Below, piece by piece: positions 5,716-6,570 of a stretch of 6,570 bases of DNA. How positions within the stretch are numbered: the first letter of the stretch is position 1; each line of letters opens with the position of its first letter. The stretch lies in assembly GCA_964428275.1 (NCBI GenBank), contig CAYRXN010000009.1, positions 1 to 6,570 on the forward strand, in the 5' to 3' direction. The translations under genes were made by a program, and so were the position numbers. Origin of the DNA: JALSRY01 sp964428275 (GTDB lineage: Bacteria > Planctomycetota > Phycisphaerae > UBA1845 > Fen-1342). The notes beneath the pieces are model-generated. The model saw nothing but the letters and a program-made list of their open reading frames with translations, ran no database searches and was not told the DNA's origin.

Positions 5716-5751
5716 CTGGCAAGAAGGGCGAGCCGAACTACATCCTGCCAG
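5716..5751. repeat. Inverted repeat CTGGCA / TGCCAG
   Basis: CTGGCA (5716-5721) and TGCCAG (5746-5751) could pair around a 24-base loop. On the minus strand this stem lies just before the terminator stem, so both could belong to one structured transcript. It is short and may be chance. Confidence 0.3.
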
Positions 5752-5806
5752 ACCTTCCCCACCCCGTGTGAGGAAGTTTGGGGGTGTTTCGCTGTTCATA
5801 ACCTAG

Positions 5807-5833
5807 GACGGGTCTTGGGTATTCCAACCCGTC
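5807..5833. repeat. Bulged hairpin GACGGGT...ACCCGTC
   Basis: GACGGGT (5807-5813) pairs with ACCCGTC (5827-5833). The stem can continue with TGG (5816-5818) to CCA (5824-5826), leaving a two-base bulge and a five-base loop. It directly abuts the A/T-rich palindrome that follows. Confidence 0.55.
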
Positions 5834-5854
5834 AAGAAAACGCGTTTTTTCTTG
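5833..5854. repeat. A/T-rich palindrome CAAGAAAA-CGCGTT-TTTTCTTG
   Basis: The 8-base arms CAAGAAAA (5833-5840) and TTTTCTTG (5847-5854) flank CGCGTT. Nested inside is the perfect palindrome AAAACGCGTTTT (5837-5848). Such an A/T-rich dyad stands out in this GC-rich sequence and could be an operator, a protein-binding site or part of an RNA structure. On the minus strand TTGACG (5830-5835) overlaps it and resembles a -35 box, but I find no good -10 box at the right distance. Confidence 0.45.
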
Positions 5855-6073
5855 TGCGACGCAGCCGCGCACAACCTGTCGCCCACCCAGCGCCGACTTC
5901 GCACGAGCCTGGAAGGAGCGGCTCCGGACGCGCGTGTGAATCGGGTTCGCGGCCCTTTCATTTCTTCGGGCTCGGTCGTCGCCGGGCCGGCACATCTCAA
6001 CCCCACCAGAGCGGTGCCCAAGGCCGGGCGGGCACGGTCCGCCGTCGCGCTACGCCGTCGTCGGCGCGCGGCA

Positions 6074-6102
6074 TTGACACCGCCGCGCCGCCCGGCTAGC
6101 AA
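6074..6102 (+). promoter_or_regulatory. Candidate sigma-70-like promoter for the radical SAM gene
   Basis: A perfect TTGACA (6074-6079) is followed after 17 bases by TAGCAA (6097-6102), which keeps the TA and the second-last A of the -10 consensus. Transcription would start near 6109, leaving a leader of about 40 bases before the gene. Confidence 0.4.
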
Positions 6103-6137
6103 GGCAATTAGCGTCGGCTGGCGGACGCCGGCGGTTT

Positions 6138-6141
6138 GGAG
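6138..6141 (+). promoter_or_regulatory. Ribosome binding site GGAG favouring the second GTG of the radical SAM gene
   Basis: GGAG lies 8 bases before the GTG at 6150. It overlaps the first in-frame GTG at 6141, which has no suitable purine stretch of its own. Confidence 0.45.
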
Positions 6142-6149
6142 TGAACCTC

Positions 6150-6570
6150 GTGGAACAACAGCCCGACACCGCCCGGAGTCTGTACGCCGCGCACCCGCGG
6201 TTGTGGCGGGACTTCCGGTACGTCTACCCGGTGGTATCGCGCCGCAGCCGCGGCCTGAGCATCGGCATAAACCTGAACCCCGACAAGATTTGCAGCTTCA
6301 ACTGCGTCTACTGCCAGGTGGATCGCTCGGAGATGCCCGGTCCGCTGCCCATCGATTTCGAGCGCCTCGCGTTCGAGCTGCGCACGCTTCTTCGACAGCG
6401 CGACGACATCTTCGCCGAGGGCGTGTGGAAAGACGTCCCGGCAAAGCTCCGCGAGCTCCGGGACATCGCGTTTTCGGGAGACGGCGAGCCGACCGCGTCG
6501 CCGGCGTTTCCGGCGGCGGCGGGTCTCGCGGCCGAGCTGCGCGAGGAGCTCGGACTGCGCGCAGCGAAGA
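6150..6570 (+). CDS. Radical SAM protein, Tyw1-like COG0731 type (partial, C-terminus beyond right edge)
   Basis: About 140 residues are visible. The radical SAM cluster motif CxxxCxxC is Cys48, Cys52 and Cys55 in ICSFNCVYCQVDR, which binds the 4Fe-4S cluster that cleaves S-adenosylmethionine. Before it stands SRGLSIGINLNPDK (33-46). Further on, FSGDGEPT (108-115) is the GGE-like motif that holds the methionine part of SAM. The combination of INLNP-x3-CxxxCxxCQVDR and FSGxGEPT is what I associate with the uncharacterised bacterial Fe-S oxidoreductases of COG0731, related to wyosine synthase Tyw1. The substrate is unknown, and a wyosine role is unlikely in a bacterium. A GTG at 6141 in the same frame would add three residues; I prefer 6150 because of the GGAG. 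An in-frame stop at 6075 limits the 5' end. A promoter candidate with a perfect TTGACA lies upstream, so it is probably its own transcription unit. Confidence 0.88.
   Translation, partial: MEQQPDTARSLYAAHPRLWRDFRYVYPVVSRRSRGLSIGINLNPDKICSFNCVYCQVDRSEMPGPLPIDFERLAFELRTLLRQRDDIFAEGVWKDVPAKLRELRDIAFSGDGEPTASPAFPAAAGLAAELREELGLRAAK

Larger units (their letters stand above)
5313..6149. other. Long intergenic region with composite repeats and hairpins, no convincing gene
   Basis: About 840 bases lie between the deacetylase gene and the radical SAM gene. The left third is the octamer/heptamer repeat complex. Positions 5670-5854 hold three inverted repeats, listed separately. The rest (5855-6073) shows only short GC-rich inverted repeats that are common at this base composition, for example CGCCG-TCGT-CGGCG at 6053-6066. 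Open frames that cross the region run through the repeats and hairpins and have no recognisable domain, so I do not call them genes. No clear terminator follows the deacetylase gene on the plus strand. Confidence 0.6.

Noticed and set aside
5371..5799. Open frames across the repeat region giving products such as repeated RDxGT or NGEWRM motifs.
   Set aside because: The products are direct readings of 8- and 7-base tandem repeats in several frames and both strands at once, as expected for non-coding repeats.
5676..5854. Small insertion element or MITE bounded by the hairpins.
   Set aside because: The outer arms do not match each other as terminal inverted repeats and I see no flanking target duplication.
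5656..6099. Plus-strand frame of 147 codons and overlapping minus-strand frames between the repeats and the radical SAM gene.
   Set aside because: It runs through a perfect terminator-like hairpin and two further dyads, has no domain, and has no ribosome site. Structured non-coding DNA explains the region better.

Overview
The window looks like chromosomal DNA from a GC-rich planctomycete-like bacterium, possibly of the Phycisphaerae group. The main clue is the partial left-hand gene. It encodes a type II pseudopilin-like protein whose very short leader, N-terminal helix and following region are of the kind multiplied in planctomycete genomes. Third codon positions are mostly G or C, and four of the six genes appear to start with GTG. 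This taxonomic placement is inference from protein style only.

Layout. Bases 1-1110 (minus strand) hold two closely spaced genes: a small membrane-anchored double zinc-ribbon protein and, downstream of it, the pseudopilin-like protein that runs off the left edge. A gap of about 440 bases (1111-1553) separates them from a divergent plus-strand cluster of three genes. These are a PLP-dependent trans-sulfuration enzyme most like cystathionine beta-lyase (1554-2813), an adenylosuccinate lyase of the kind found in animals (2815-4269), and a class II-like histone-deacetylase-family amidohydrolase (4368-5312). The first two are separated by one base, with the ribosome binding site of the second inside the end of the first, so they are almost certainly co-transcribed. 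The third follows after 98 bases with its own good ribosome binding site.

From 5313 to 6149 there is no convincing gene. The left part is a striking composite repeat: 23 octamers of the form GGGAYNNA and two five-unit arrays of the heptamer CCATTCG, including a perfect 69-base duplication. Next to it is a 12-bp perfect hairpin with a T-run in the minus orientation (an apparent terminator with no recognised gene feeding it), then two more hairpins about 100-150 bases further on. These suggest either an unrecognised small RNA on the minus strand or a structured intergenic element. A plus-strand promoter candidate at 6074-6102 precedes the last gene, a radical SAM protein cut by the right edge.

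How the genes may work together. Cystathionine beta-lyase makes homocysteine for methionine. Adenylosuccinate lyase acts in purine synthesis and releases fumarate. The HDAC-family enzyme removes acyl groups from lysine or a small amine. No single pathway joins all three, so the cluster may be housekeeping co-transcription rather than a dedicated system. I see no clear defence, mobile or biosynthetic system; the repeat and hairpin region is the least explained part of the window.
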